DNA of 15,794 nucleotides. Origin: an uncultured Myxococcales bacterium (lineage in GTDB: Bacteria > Myxococcota_A > UBA9042). Positions 15,280-15,794 of the stretch are shown in pieces; within the stretch, counting starts at the first letter, position 1; each line of letters begins with the position of its first letter. The notes beneath the pieces were generated by a model. It was not told the DNA's origin. It saw nothing but the letters and a program-made list of their open reading frames with translations, and did not search any database. The stretch covers positions 1 to 15,794 of the forward strand of contig CALGHC010000807.1 of assembly GCA_937915965.1 (NCBI GenBank). Reading direction: 5' to 3'. The translations under genes were made by a program, and so were the position numbers.

Positions 15280-15794
15280 ACCTCATAGGGAAAGCGGAAA
15301 TGCAGCATCACGAACGCCTGGCCCATGTGCCAGACGGCGTTCGCGAGGCCCGCCTCGGTCAGCTCTGGGATCTCCACGACGCTGCCTCCCCAAGGCTGCG
15401 GCACGTAGCCTTGGACGCCGACTCCCATTGAGACCAAGAACGACTCGGTCACCGGGATCTCCAGGCGGGCCATGAGGTCGACACCTGGTCGCAAGAAGAC
15501 CATCCAGCCGGTCTCGGTCATACGCGGACTGTGGATGAAGGCTGCTGTGAGAAGTACTCCAGCGGAAAGGTCGAAGTTCACCGCTCCCCGCGACAGGGGC
15601 AGGGACACGCCGACCGGCCGCCAGGTCACGCCGTAGAGCCCTGTGTCGCCAAGCGCGGGCGAGACAATCAGCGAGTCTGGGATGAAGATCGAGGGGCGAT
15701 AGCGCACCTCGTCCATGCGGCTCGCCATCGCCCGGTACTGTTTGGGCACGCGGTGCAGGTTCTTTTGAATGAGCGCCTTGTCGAGCACCGCCGC
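15270..15794 (-). CDS. Probable outer-membrane beta-rich protein, C-terminal part (partial)
   Basis: The frame is open from the right edge to the TAG at 15270, giving the last 174 residues. A GTG at 15788 lies in frame, but the two codons beyond it are also open, so the true start is most likely outside the window. I do not recognise a named family. The visible part has an Arg-rich helical stretch (QYRAMASRMDEVRYRPS) followed by alternating hydrophobic/polar strands rich in Gly and aromatic residues (GLYGVTWRPVGVSLPL, GAVNFDLSAGVLLTAAF, ESFLVSMGVGVQGY), ending in FVMLHFRFPYEVAL. This pattern fits an outer-membrane beta-barrel or barrel-associated protein. There are no cysteines and no catalytic motif. 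Confidence 0.75.
   Translation of the reverse strand, partial: AAVLDKALIQKNLHRVPKQYRAMASRMDEVRYRPSIFIPDSLIVSPALGDTGLYGVTWRPVGVSLPLSRGAVNFDLSAGVLLTAAFIHSPRMTETGWMVFLRPGVDLMARLEIPVTESFLVSMGVGVQGYVPQPWGGSVVEIPELTEAGLANAVWHMGQAFVMLHFRFPYEVAL

Overview
The window comes from a GC-rich Gram-negative bacterium. The combination of a giant cysteine-rich lipoprotein built from CDDGNPCT-type repeats, a transmembrane eukaryote-like Ser/Thr kinase, and a tandem bacterial microcompartment (BMC) protein suggests the Myxococcota/Bradymonadota (former Deltaproteobacteria) group. This assignment is inference from gene content and style, not from a marker gene.

Left part (1-8454): the window opens inside a 9-bp minisatellite (about 14 units). 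After a short leader comes one 2657-residue lipoprotein gene (376-8349). It has six ~95-residue Cys-rich units, about 40 short CDDGxxCT Cys repeats and six ~170-residue MAM-like/'choice-of-anchor J' beta-sandwich domains. It has no visible catalytic motif and looks like a surface or adhesive protein. A small tandem repeat (8392-8454) separates it from the next gene.

Middle (8548-10464): a complete RD-type Ser/Thr protein kinase. A transmembrane helix, a periplasmic Cache-like sensor with a textbook EF-hand loop, and a second transmembrane helix follow the catalytic domain. It converges on the next operon with only 24 bp between stop codons.

Minus-strand cluster (14017 down to 10489): three co-directional genes, read in the order PduS-like flavin/iron-sulfur oxidoreductase, PduT-like tandem BMC shell protein with the conserved [4Fe-4S]-ligand cysteine, and a threonine-synthase/dehydratase-like PLP enzyme. 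The first two are the known electron-transfer pair of catabolic microcompartments. The third is an unexpected partner. No BMC-H or BMC-P shell gene, aldehyde dehydrogenase or PduL is in the window, so this looks like a satellite locus of a microcompartment encoded elsewhere, or an independent use of the PduS/PduT pair. It is the most interesting part of the window.

Right part: a 266-bp divergent intergenic region with an 11-bp inverted repeat and a 9-bp direct repeat lies between the operon and a YafJ/EgtC-type class II glutamine amidotransferase (14284-15222, plus strand). A minus-strand gene for a beta-rich, probably outer-membrane protein (C-terminal part only) runs off the right edge.
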